Origin: an uncultured Pelagibacteraceae bacterium
GTDB taxonomy: Bacteria; Pseudomonadota; Alphaproteobacteria; Pelagibacterales; Pelagibacteraceae
DNA length: 44,271 bases
Assembly (NCBI GenBank): GCA_902628815.1
Contig: CACOOK010000006.1
Coordinates: forward strand, 1-44,271
Reading direction: 5' to 3'
Part shown: positions 26,267 to 34,617 of the stretch, in pieces
Layout of the letters: each line of letters begins with the position of its first letter
How positions within the stretch are numbered: position 1 is the first letter of the stretch
The notes under the pieces: generated by a model
Database searches by the model: none
The model's input: only the letters and a program-made list of their open reading frames with translations
Told to the model about the DNA's origin: nothing
Translations under genes and position numbers: made by a program

Positions 26267-26624
26267 TTTATTTTTTTTAATTTTTGTAATTTTTTTTACT
26301 TCATTAAGCGCTCAAGAAAAATCAATGGAAAAAAATAAAATTTTTAAAAACTTAAGATGTTTAGTTTGTCAAGGTCAGTCTATTTCTGACTCCAATTCAG
26401 ATTTTGCCCAAACTGTAAAACTTGTAGTTAATGATTTGATTGAAGAAGGGAAAACAGAAGAGGAAATTTATTCTTTTATGGCAGAAAAGTATGGGGATTG
26501 GATTATTTACAAACCACAACTCAACAGACAAAATTTTATGCTTTGGTTCTTACCATACGCTTTTTTAATTGGTGGAGGATTAATAATTTTCTATTTAATT
26601 AGAAAAAAAAGAGAAAAAACATAA
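26256..26624 (+). CDS. ccmH: Cytochrome c maturation protein CcmH
   Basis: CcmH is a periplasmic thiol reductant and part of the heme lyase. From GTG 26256 (with a strong GGAGGA six bases upstream) it is 122 aa. It has a signal peptide or anchor (NNLFFLIFVIFFTSLSAQ), the family redox motif LRCLVCQGQSISDSNSDFA with Cys35 and Cys38, the three-helix bundle region (VVNDLIEEGKTEEEIYSFM), YGDWIIYKPQ, and one C-terminal membrane helix (FLPYAFLIGGGLIIFYLI). It lacks the long TPR part found fused or separate as CcmI in other bacteria, and no ccmI follows. Confidence 0.94.
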   Translation: MKNNLFFLIFVIFFTSLSAQEKSMEKNKIFKNLRCLVCQGQSISDSNSDFAQTVKLVVNDLIEEGKTEEEIYSFMAEKYGDWIIYKPQLNRQNFMLWFLPYAFLIGGGLIIFYLIRKKREKT

Positions 26625-26666
26625 AAGTATCTGTACATATTCTTCATTTAATTGTATTTTTTTTAC

Positions 26667-27170
26667 ATGAAAAAATTTTATTTATCTTGGATTGTTTTAA
26701 GCATAGGTTTCTTTGCAACGCTTTACGCAGATGAGGTAAATAAGGAAATGTCCTTTTATACAGGTACATTTGACGTAATAGATAAAGAAGGTGATGATCA
26801 AACAACTTTGTTTGGTATTGAGCACAAAAACCCAGATTTATTCAGAGATACTTTTCTTGGAAAGTTTAAGCCTATCACGGGCGGATTTATTACTGGAGAC
26901 AGTTCAGTCTATCTATATACTGGAGTGGAGGGACAGTATGGTTTAGGCCCAATAAAAATTTTACCTAGTTTTTCACCGGGCTATTATGAAAAAGGTGATG
27001 GAAAAGACTTAGGAAGCGTTTTAGAATTTAAAAGTGAGATAAAATTAGGATTTGATATTTTTGAAAATTCTAAATTAAGCTATAGCTATAGTCATATATC
27101 AAATAATAATTGGGGCGATACTAACCCAGGAACTGACAATCAGCAAATAACCTTTTCTAAAAATTTTTAA
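26667..27170 (+). CDS. Acyloxyacyl hydrolase / PagL-like outer membrane protein
   Basis: This predicted outer-membrane beta-barrel of 167 aa starts at ATG 26667; an in-frame TTG at 26652 adds only MYFFY. A signal peptide (FYLSWIVLSIGFFATLYA) precedes alternating hydrophobic strands (FITGDSSVYLYTGVEGQYG, ILPSFSPGYYEKG). The C-terminal SYSHISNNNWGDTNPG resembles the lipid A 3-O-deacylase PagL active-site strand with the His-x-Ser pair and an NPG turn, and the chain ends in Phe as barrels do. The third catalytic acid (Glu in PagL) is not clearly placed; Asp or Asn occupies that region, so activity is uncertain. It lies 42 bases after ccmH and six before the dehydrogenase. Confidence 0.75.
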   Translation: MKKFYLSWIVLSIGFFATLYADEVNKEMSFYTGTFDVIDKEGDDQTTLFGIEHKNPDLFRDTFLGKFKPITGGFITGDSSVYLYTGVEGQYGLGPIKILPSFSPGYYEKGDGKDLGSVLEFKSEIKLGFDIFENSKLSYSYSHISNNNWGDTNPGTDNQQITFSKNF

Positions 27171-27175
27171 TAACA

Positions 27176-28324
27176 ATGAATTTAAATGATTGTTATAATT
27201 TTGATGATTTTAGAAAACTAGCCAAAAAAAATTTACCTGCTCCAATTTTTCACTATATTGATGGCGGAGCTGATGACGAAACAACTCTTAAAAGAAACAC
27301 TGAGTCTTTTTTAAAATGCGATTTGGTTCCAAATATATTAGCTAGTGTTGGGGAGCCAGATCTTTCCACTAATGTTTTTGGACAAAAGATTGATTTACCT
27401 ATATTCCTTTCCCCAACTGCAATGCAAAGACTTTACCATCACGATGGCGACAAAGCTTCAGCAAGAGCAGCAGAAAAATTTGGAACATTTTATAGTATGT
27501 CAACAATGGCAACTTCCTCTATAGAGGAAATTGCTAACATATCAGGTGGTCCTAAATTATTTCAGCTTTATATACATAAAGATCAGGGGTTAACTGATAA
27601 TTTAATTGATAGGTGTAAAAGTTCTGGTTTTAAAGCCATGTGTTTGACAGTCGATACAGTCGTTGCTGGAAATCGAGAAAGAGATCATAGATGGGGATTT
27701 ACTACTCCACCAAAATTAACAGCTAAAAGTATTTTAAGTTTTATGATGCATCCTAAATGGGCTTTTAATTACTTAACCAATAAAAAATTTGAATTAGCTA
27801 ATGTCTCTCATTGGACAAAAAAAGGATCAAGTATTGCTAAAGGTGTTATGGATTACATAAATGAGCAATATGATCCGGCAATGAGCTGGAAAGATGCAGA
27901 GTATGTAGTCAAGAAGTGGGGAGGGCCTTTTGCTCTAAAAGGAGTAATGTCAGTTGAAGATGCTAAAAGAGCAGTTGATATTGGTGCATCTGCTATCATG
28001 CTTTCTAATCATGGTGGAAGACAACTTGACGGATCAAGATCTCCTTTTGATCAATTACCTGAGATAGCTGATGCGGTTGGAGGAAAAATAGAAATTATTT
28101 TAGATGGTGGAATAAGAAGAGGAACACATGTTCTTAAAGCTCTATCTCTTGGAGCAACAGCTTGCAGTTTTGGAAAAGGCTTTTTGTTTGCATTGGGAGC
28201 CGGAGGTCAAAAAGGGGTAGAGCAAATTCTAAAGAGAATGAGAGATGAAATCAGAAGAGATATGATTTTATTAGGATGTAAAAGCATTAAAGACCTAAAT
28301 AAAACAAAAATTGCATATAGGTGA
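27176..28324 (+). CDS. lldD: FMN-dependent 2-hydroxyacid dehydrogenase (L-lactate dehydrogenase / glycolate oxidase family)
   Basis: This 382-aa TIM-barrel flavoenzyme oxidises L-2-hydroxyacids, such as lactate to pyruvate, usually passing electrons to the quinone pool. Motifs: FHYIDGGADDETTLKRN, LPIFLSPTAMQRLYHHDGD, FQLYIHKD, LTVDT, Lys255 in ALKGV, catalytic His279 and Arg282 in SNHGGRQLDGSRSPFDQL, and the FMN phosphate site DGGIRRGTHVLKALSLGA. I lean to lactate because of overall resemblance to LldD, but glycolate or another substrate cannot be excluded from sequence alone. It opens the hydroxyacid gene run; 48 bases separate it from the aminotransferase. Confidence 0.92.
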   Translation: MNLNDCYNFDDFRKLAKKNLPAPIFHYIDGGADDETTLKRNTESFLKCDLVPNILASVGEPDLSTNVFGQKIDLPIFLSPTAMQRLYHHDGDKASARAAEKFGTFYSMSTMATSSIEEIANISGGPKLFQLYIHKDQGLTDNLIDRCKSSGFKAMCLTVDTVVAGNRERDHRWGFTTPPKLTAKSILSFMMHPKWAFNYLTNKKFELANVSHWTKKGSSIAKGVMDYINEQYDPAMSWKDAEYVVKKWGGPFALKGVMSVEDAKRAVDIGASAIMLSNHGGRQLDGSRSPFDQLPEIADAVGGKIEIILDGGIRRGTHVLKALSLGATACSFGKGFLFALGAGGQKGVEQILKRMRDEIRRDMILLGCKSIKDLNKTKIAYR

Positions 28325-28372
28325 TGCAAAAAAACTAGTTTTCAAAAGTGATAATAAATATTAGGTTAAAGT

Positions 28373-29536
28373 ATGAAATTAGCGAAAAATTTAGATAGAC
28401 TTGGAACTGAAACAGCTTTTAGTGTTCTAGCAGAAGCAAAAAAACTTGAGGCTCAAGGCAAAGAAATGATTCACCTAGGTTTAGGTCAGCCAGATTTTAT
28501 GACACCTAAACATATTATGGATGCAGCAAAAAAAGCTATTGACGATGGACATCATGGATATGTCTTAGCTAACGGAATTGCAGAATGTAGGCAAGCAGTT
28601 TCTAGAAAAATAAAAAAATTATATAAAAAAGAAATTAGTCCAGAAAGAATTATGATTATGCCAGGCGGTAAACCTACAATGTACTTTGCAATTCAAATGA
28701 TTGGAGAGCCTGGAGCAGAGATAGTCCATCCAACACCAGGTTTTCCAATTTATGAGTCAATGATTAACTACACAGGAGCTAAAGCAGTTCCTTATGATTT
28801 AACAAAAGAAAAAGATTTAAAATTCGACCCGGAGAAAATTTTATCTTTGATAACAGATAAAACTCGTCTTGTTATTTTAATAAATCCAAATAATCCAACT
28901 GGAAGTTTTGTTGAAAAACCTGCAATTGATTTTCTTGCTGAAGGTTTAAAGAAACATCCTCATGTAACTATACTTAGTGATGAAATTTATAGTAGACAAA
29001 TTTTTGATGGAAAAGAAATGCCAACTTTTTTTAATTACCCTGATTTACAAAATAGATTAATAGTTTTAGATGGATGGAGTAAAGCTTACTCCATGACTGG
29101 GTGGAGAATGGGTTGGAGTGTGTGGCCGGAAAATTTAATTCCTCATGTTACTAAACTAGCAATTAATAGTTTTTCATGTGTAAACGCACCATCTCAGTTT
29201 GCTGGAATTGCAGCGCTAGATGGACCTGATGACTCTATTCACCACATGATGGAAAAATTTGATCAAAGAAGAAAACTAATACATAAAGGATTAAATGATT
29301 TACCTGGTGTGGAATGTAGTATGCCTGGTGGCGCGTTTTATGCTTTTCCAAATGTAAAAGGAACAGGGATGAGTGGAAGCGAATTTTCAAAAAAATGTAT
29401 GCATGAAGCTGGTGTGGCAATTGTACCTGGAACTGCTTTTGGCAAAACATCAACAGATTACGTTCGTTTTAGCTTTGCCGCATCGAGGGATAACATTCAA
29501 AAAGCACTAGAAAAAATTTCAAAAATGCTTAAGTAG
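28373..29536 (+). CDS. PLP-dependent aminotransferase (class I/II, AspC-like)
   Basis: This 387-aa fold-type-I aminotransferase has these motifs: IHLGLGQPDFMTPKHIMDAA, HHGYVLANGIAECRQAV, ILINPNNPTGSFVEKP, LSDEIYSRQIF, the PLP Schiff-base Lys237 in DGWSKAYSMTGWRMGW, and PGGAFYAFPN with the substrate-binding Arg later (VRFSFA). General homology would call it aspartate aminotransferase. Its place between a lactate/glycolate dehydrogenase and glcD makes a glyoxylate-to-glycine or pyruvate-to-alanine role attractive, but that is inference. The next gene, glcD, starts only eight bases after its stop, so they are co-transcribed. Confidence 0.9.
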   Translation: MKLAKNLDRLGTETAFSVLAEAKKLEAQGKEMIHLGLGQPDFMTPKHIMDAAKKAIDDGHHGYVLANGIAECRQAVSRKIKKLYKKEISPERIMIMPGGKPTMYFAIQMIGEPGAEIVHPTPGFPIYESMINYTGAKAVPYDLTKEKDLKFDPEKILSLITDKTRLVILINPNNPTGSFVEKPAIDFLAEGLKKHPHVTILSDEIYSRQIFDGKEMPTFFNYPDLQNRLIVLDGWSKAYSMTGWRMGWSVWPENLIPHVTKLAINSFSCVNAPSQFAGIAALDGPDDSIHHMMEKFDQRRKLIHKGLNDLPGVECSMPGGAFYAFPNVKGTGMSGSEFSKKCMHEAGVAIVPGTAFGKTSTDYVRFSFAASRDNIQKALEKISKMLK

Positions 29537-29544
29537 GATTGATT

Positions 29545-31041
29545 ATGAGCTCTTTACAAATGCCAAAAGTTGATGATGCAATTATGTCTAATAAAGATAA
29601 AATCGCATCAGATCTTCGTGGAATTATAAATTCTAAAAACGTTCTTTCTAATCAAGACGAATTGCGACCTTTCGAAACCGATGGCCTGACTGCTTATAGA
29701 CAGATGCCCCTTTTAGTGGTTATGCCTGAGACTGTTAAGGAAGTTAGTCAAATTTTAAAATACTGTAACGAGAATAAAATTAAAGTAGTTCCAAGAGGAG
29801 CTGGAACAGGTTTATCAGGTGGTTCAATGCCTTTAAAGGATTGTGTTTTAATGGCAATGGGCAAATTTAACAAGATTATTGAAATTGATTATGTAAACAG
29901 ATGTGTAGTTACTCAACCATGTGTTACAAATTTAGCAATTACACATGCAGTTCAAGATAAAGGTTTTTATTATGCTCCGGACCCATCGAGCCAAATTGCA
30001 TGTTCCATAGGCGGAAATGTTGCAGAAAATTCTGGTGGTGTTCACTCACTTAAATATGGAGCTACCACTAATAACCTTTTGGGCATCGAAGTAGTCTTAA
30101 TGGATGGAACTATAACTAAATTTGGTGGTAAAGCTATGGACTCCGAGGGTTACGATTTCCTTGGTTTGATGACTGGTTCGGAGGGTTTGCTTGGTGTAAT
30201 TACAGAGGTTACTGTAAAAATTTTAAAATCTCCAGAAGTTGTGAAAGCAGCTCTAGTGGGCTTTCCATCAATAGAAGATGCAGGAAACTGTGTTGCAGAA
30301 ATAATCGCAGAAGGATGTATACCAGCTGGGATGGAAATTATGGATAAAGCTCTAACGAGAGCAACTAACAATTATTCTAAAGCAGGTTATCCTACTGATG
30401 CTGAAGCAATGATGATTGTAGAATTTGACGGAACAGAGCACGAAGTTGAAGCTTACATTCAAAAGACAAAAGAAATTGCTGAAAAAAATAATTCGTCTAG
30501 TTTAAAAATTAGTAAATCAAATCAGGAAAGATTGAAGTTTTGGGCTGGTAGGAAAGCAGCTTTTCCAGCTTGCGGAGTGCTAGCACCCGATTATATGTGT
30601 ATGGATGGTTCAATTCCTAGAGGAAAACTTGCTGAGGTTTTAAATGAAATATCAAGACTGTCTAAAAAATATGATTTGCCAGTAGCTAATGCATTTCATG
30701 CAGGAGATGGAAATCTTCACCCTTTAATAATGTTTGACGCAAATGATAAAGAGTCACTTCGAAAATGTGAGGAATTTGGTGCGGATATTCTTAAGTATTG
30801 CGTAAAAGTTGGCGGTGCACTTACCGGTGAACACGGAGTAGGGATAGAGAAAAGAGAGTTAATGTGTGAAGCTTTCAATGATAAAGATATCCAACAGCAA
30901 TTAACTATTAAAGTAGCATTAGATCCAAATTCTTTATTAAATCCTGGAAAAGTTTATCCAATACTTAGAAAATGTGCTGAGGAAGGGAGAGTTCATGTCC
31001 ATGGAGGAAAAACAAAATTCCCAGACATCCCTAGATTTTAA
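29545..31041 (+). CDS. glcD: Glycolate oxidase FAD subunit GlcD
   Basis: GlcD is the catalytic FAD-linked subunit of membrane-associated glycolate oxidase (GlcDEF), making glyoxylate. From ATG 29545, preceded by AGGA six bases upstream, it is 498 aa; TTG 29539 is an unlikely alternative. The PCMH-type FAD domain has VVPRGAGTGLSGGSMP, YYAPDPSSQIACSIGGNVAENSGG, HSLKYGATTNNLLG, GLMTGSEGLLGVITEVTV. The C-terminal cap has NAFHAGDGNLHPLIMFD, the GALTGEHGVGIEKRE signature and DPNSLLNPGKVYP. It overlaps glcE by 47 bases. Confidence 0.95.
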   Translation: MSSLQMPKVDDAIMSNKDKIASDLRGIINSKNVLSNQDELRPFETDGLTAYRQMPLLVVMPETVKEVSQILKYCNENKIKVVPRGAGTGLSGGSMPLKDCVLMAMGKFNKIIEIDYVNRCVVTQPCVTNLAITHAVQDKGFYYAPDPSSQIACSIGGNVAENSGGVHSLKYGATTNNLLGIEVVLMDGTITKFGGKAMDSEGYDFLGLMTGSEGLLGVITEVTVKILKSPEVVKAALVGFPSIEDAGNCVAEIIAEGCIPAGMEIMDKALTRATNNYSKAGYPTDAEAMMIVEFDGTEHEVEAYIQKTKEIAEKNNSSSLKISKSNQERLKFWAGRKAAFPACGVLAPDYMCMDGSIPRGKLAEVLNEISRLSKKYDLPVANAFHAGDGNLHPLIMFDANDKESLRKCEEFGADILKYCVKVGGALTGEHGVGIEKRELMCEAFNDKDIQQQLTIKVALDPNSLLNPGKVYPILRKCAEEGRVHVHGGKTKFPDIPRF

Positions 31042-32255
31042 TCAAAATATTTATAAACCGATTTCTAGAGAGGAAATAGTCGATATAGTTAAAAATTGTT
31101 ATAAAAAAAATATACCTCTAGAAATTAATGGATTAAAATCAAAAAATAAAATTGGTAGAAACTTTCAGTCTGAAAAAACTTTAGATCTATCAGATTATAA
31201 AGGTATAATTGATTATAAACCTGAAGAGCTTTACATCAAAGTTAAAGCTGGCACACCGTTAAAAGAAATAATAGAGGAGCTAGATAAAAATAATCAACAA
31301 TTAGCATTTGAACCAAATGATTTTGGTTATCTATTTTCAGGCGAAAGCAACAGCGGTTCTATTGGTGGAGTTGTATCATGTAATTTTGCTGGGTCACGAA
31401 GATTTAAAGTTGGCAGTGTTCGAGATCATATACTTGGATTTCAAGGGATCAATGGAAAAGGCGAAACTATTAAATCAGGAGGAACCGTAGTTAAAAATGT
31501 AACTGGCTATGATTTAAGTAAATTGATATCGGGATCTTTTGGCACGCTTACAATACTAACTGAGCTTTCAATAAAAGTTTTACCAAAACCAGAAACAAGT
31601 AAAACTTTAGTGATAAAGAATCCCCATATTAAAAAAGCATTAGATTTTCTTGGAAAAGCATTGTCATCTTCAACAGATCCATCTGGCGGTGTGTTTTATC
31701 CAGACTATTTTGGAAAAAATTTTGTTTTAAATGATCTAACACACGACGGAGGCTTAACTGCTATTAGGATTGAGGGCCCAATAAATTCTGTAGATCAAAG
31801 ATTAAACAGATTGTCCAAAGAATTAAGTCTCTTGGATCAAGAGCTTTCTATTTTAGACAATGCACAAAGTAATATTTTTTGGAGCAGGACAAAAAATTTG
31901 GAGGTTTTTAAAAGTTTAAAAAGTAATTTATTGAGGGTGGTTCTCCCAATTAGTGAAACTTTACAAGTCATTCAAAAACTTAAAGATTTTGAGATAAAAT
32001 ATTTTATTGATTGGGGGGGGCAGTCTAATCTGGGCCTCATTCGATCAATTGAATACAAAAATTCTAAGTGAAATAAAGGATATAGTAAAAAAACATGAAG
32101 GTTATATCACATTGATCAAAGTTGAAGAGGATCTAAAAGCTTCTGCTGATATTTTTACAATAGATCCAATTAAGTATAAAATAAGTGAAAAAATTAAAAG
32201 GAGTTTTGACCCTAAAAGAATTTTTAATCCGGGAAAAATGTATACAGGAATTTAA
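30995..32255 (+). pseudogene. glcE: Glycolate oxidase subunit GlcE, split by a +1 frameshift at a G8 run
   Basis: GlcE is the second FAD-domain subunit of glycolate oxidase. It starts at ATG 30995 (MSMEEKQNS) after AGGGAGA, inside glcD. The first frame runs to a stop at 32071 (358 aa) with EFxSGESNSGSIGGVVSCNF-type and VKNVTGYDLSKLISGSFG motifs. The family C terminus continues in another frame (GSLIWASFDQLN... to FDPKRIFNPGKMYTG), ending at 32255, one base before glcF. Both join at GGGGGGGG (32013-32020). Seven G instead of eight would give one 419-aa protein, the normal shape. This may be an assembly error, strain mutation or slippage site; downstream genes are intact, so I would treat the locus as functional until the run length is checked. 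Confidence 0.9.
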
Positions 32256-33554
32256 ATGCAGACATCTTTTACTAACAAACAGCTTCAAGACAAAGATAAC
32301 AAAACGAGTGAAACAATAATAAGGAAATGTGTTCACTGTGGAATGTGTAACGCCACTTGCCCTACTTACGGAATTAATGGAGAAGAATTAGAGGGACCTC
32401 GAGGAAGAATATATCTCATTAAAGATATGTTGGAGAATAAGAAACCAGCTACAAAAGAAATAGCAAAACATATAGACAGTTGTTTATCATGTTACTCCTG
32501 TATGACTACTTGCCCTTCAGGAGTGAACTATATGCATTTGATTGATCATGGTAGAAATTATGTTGAAGAAACTTATAAAAGACCTTTTTTAGATAGAGTA
32601 TTTAGAAATATACTTTCATTTGTATTACCAAGACCAAAAGTGTTTTTGTTAATGGCTTTATCTTCTAAATTAATAAAACCATTTAGTTTTTTACTTCCAA
32701 AATTTTTCAGGAATGCATTAAATTTAATGCCAGATAAAATCCCAGGAAAAAAGTTAAAAGAACAGAAAGTTTACGAAGTTAACAAAGGTAAGAAAGTTTC
32801 AAGAGTAGCTTTATTAACTGGATGCGTTCAAAGAGTTATTTCACCTGAAATAAATGAGGCGACTATAAGACTTTTAAATAGGCACAATGTTGAAGTTGTC
32901 GTGATGCCAGACATTAATTGCTGTGGATCTTTAAACCATCATTTGGGTAAACAAAAATTAGCGCACGAGTCGTTTAAGAATAATATTGAAAGTTGGCATG
33001 AAGAATATCTTAAAAATGGATTGGACGCGATAATAAGTAATACATCTGGATGTGGAACAACTTTGAAAGACTATGGTCATATTTTTAAAAATGATAAAGA
33101 CTTTAAAAAGAAAGCAAAAAAAATTTCAGAATTGACTAAAGACATTACCGAGTATCTCCATGAAAATTTAAAATTAAATATAAATTTAAACTCAGAAAAA
33201 AGATATAGAATAGCTTATCATTCAGCATGCTCAATGCAACACGGTCAGAAAGTTCATGATCAACCAAAAGATTTAATTTCTAAAACTGGTAACGAAGTAT
33301 TGGATATTCCCGAGGGGCATTTGTGCTGTGGTTCTGCTGGTACTTACAATATTTTACATCAAAAGATGGCCAAATCACTTTTAAAAAATAAAGTAAACAA
33401 CATAGAAAAAATTTCACCTGATTTTATTTCAACAGGTAATATTGGTTGTATGACACAAATTTCAGCAGGCACTAGAATACCAATTATACATACTGTAGAA
33501 TTATTAGATTGGTTTACCGGAGGCCCTAAGCCATATAAATTGAATAATTTTTAA
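32256..33554 (+). CDS. glcF: Glycolate oxidase iron-sulfur subunit GlcF
   Basis: GlcF carries electrons from GlcDE to the respiratory chain. It is 432 aa. Two [4Fe-4S] ferredoxin-type clusters are bound by Cys25, 28, 31, 35 (CVHCGMCNATCPTYG) and Cys76, 79, 82, 86 (CLSCYSCMTTCPSGV). A hydrophobic stretch around 105-150 may contact the membrane. Two CCG domains follow with INCCGSLNHHLGK and HLCCGSAGTYNI, plus SGCGTTLKDYGH and ACSMQHGQ. The ATG follows directly on the end of the restored glcE frame, with no spacer, so normal coupling to glcE would require the intact reading frame. Confidence 0.95.
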   Translation: MQTSFTNKQLQDKDNKTSETIIRKCVHCGMCNATCPTYGINGEELEGPRGRIYLIKDMLENKKPATKEIAKHIDSCLSCYSCMTTCPSGVNYMHLIDHGRNYVEETYKRPFLDRVFRNILSFVLPRPKVFLLMALSSKLIKPFSFLLPKFFRNALNLMPDKIPGKKLKEQKVYEVNKGKKVSRVALLTGCVQRVISPEINEATIRLLNRHNVEVVVMPDINCCGSLNHHLGKQKLAHESFKNNIESWHEEYLKNGLDAIISNTSGCGTTLKDYGHIFKNDKDFKKKAKKISELTKDITEYLHENLKLNINLNSEKRYRIAYHSACSMQHGQKVHDQPKDLISKTGNEVLDIPEGHLCCGSAGTYNILHQKMAKSLLKNKVNNIEKISPDFISTGNIGCMTQISAGTRIPIIHTVELLDWFTGGPKPYKLNNF

Positions 33555-33555
33555 A

Positions 33556-34512
33556 ATGAAAAAAAAGATATTTGTTACTAGAAGACTCCTGAAAGAAAAT
33601 GAGGAGAAACTTAAAGAATTGTTTGAAGTAAATTTAAATAAAGACGACAAGATTTATAAACCTCAAGAAATAATAGATGGTTCAAAAAATTTTGACGGAA
33701 TATTAAGTTCTGTTTCAGATCCTATTAATGCTGATACTATCTCTAAACTTTCGAGCTCGATAAAAATTATTGCTAATGGCGCAGTTGGTTTTGGAAATAT
33801 AGATATTAAAGCTGCAAAAGAAAAGAATATTATAGTCACAAACACCCCTGATGTTTTAACAGATGCCACAGCAGATATTCAGATTCTTCTTTTATTAGGC
33901 GCTTCTAGAAAGGCTTATGAAGGTCGTTTAGCTGCTGAAACTCAAAGTTGGAAATGGTCATGGGACTTCTTGTTAGGAAAACAAATGTCTAACAAAAGAC
34001 TAGGTATACTTGGAATGGGTAGAATAGGAAGAGCAGTTGCTAAAAGGGCAAAAGCATTTAATATGGAAATTCACTATCATAATAGAACTAAACTTTCACC
34101 TGACTTAGAAGATGGTGCAACTTATCATAAAGATTTAAAAAGTCTTTTTAAGCAGAGCGAATTTTTGTCAATCAATTGTCCTGCAACTCCTGAAACAACG
34201 AAACTTATAAACAAAGAAACTCTAAGTTATTTGGATGAAAATACTGTTGTAGGTAACGCAGCCAGAGGAGATATAGTTGATGATGATGCTATGATTGAAG
34301 CATTAAAAAACGGAAAAGTATTTGCTTACGGTTTAGATGTTTACAATGGCGAGCCTAAAATTCATCCAGAATATTTGAAGTTAAAAAATATTTTTTTACT
34401 CCCTCATTTAGGAAGTGCTACAAAAAGAACTAGGTGGGATATGGCATTTAGAGCTACAAAAAATTTAGAAGACTTTTTTTCCGGTAAGAAACCTAGAGAT
34501 AAGGTAAATTAG
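33556..34512 (+). CDS. NAD(P)-dependent 2-hydroxyacid dehydrogenase (glyoxylate/hydroxypyruvate reductase type)
   Basis: This 318-aa D-isomer-specific 2-hydroxyacid dehydrogenase has a substrate domain with ANGAVGFGNIDIKAAKEKNI and NTPDVLTDATADIQILLLLG, the Rossmann motif LGILGMGRIGRAVAKRAKAF, catalytic Arg in NAARGDIVDDDAMIEAL, Glu in NGEPKIHPEYL, and His in LLPHLGSATKRTR. Closest family types are glyoxylate reductase, hydroxypyruvate reductase and D-glycerate dehydrogenase. After glcDEF it could reduce glyoxylate or hydroxypyruvate, the products of glycolate and serine metabolism. The exact substrate and cofactor are not determined by what I can see. The start is one base after the glcF stop. 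Confidence 0.92.
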   Translation: MKKKIFVTRRLLKENEEKLKELFEVNLNKDDKIYKPQEIIDGSKNFDGILSSVSDPINADTISKLSSSIKIIANGAVGFGNIDIKAAKEKNIIVTNTPDVLTDATADIQILLLLGASRKAYEGRLAAETQSWKWSWDFLLGKQMSNKRLGILGMGRIGRAVAKRAKAFNMEIHYHNRTKLSPDLEDGATYHKDLKSLFKQSEFLSINCPATPETTKLINKETLSYLDENTVVGNAARGDIVDDDAMIEALKNGKVFAYGLDVYNGEPKIHPEYLKLKNIFLLPHLGSATKRTRWDMAFRATKNLEDFFSGKKPRDKVN

Positions 34513-34569
34513 TACACCTAGAGATTGAATCTGCAATTTAAAATAATTCTAAAAATATCGAGACTCTGA

Positions 34570-34614
34570 TTTGAGTTTATGTTTAAATCTCAAAGTTAAT
34601 TAACAAACGGAGGA
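34570..34614 (+). promoter_or_regulatory. 5' UTR hairpin and strong ribosome binding site of the TRAP binding protein
   Basis: A stem TTTGAGTTTA (34570-34579) pairs with TAAA-T-CTCAAA (34584-34594) with one bulged base and a four-base loop. ACTC at 34563-34566 could compete for the GAG of this stem. GGAGGA (34609-34614) is an unusually good Shine-Dalgarno for this window and sits three bases before ATG 34618. The rest of the 105-base gap after the reductase gene shows only AT-rich sequence. Confidence 0.5.
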
Positions 34615-34617
34615 CAT

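Noticed and set aside
32007-32255. Separate small gene after glcE
   Set aside because: The sequence is the normal GlcE C terminus in a shifted frame and joins to glcE when one G is removed from the G8 run.
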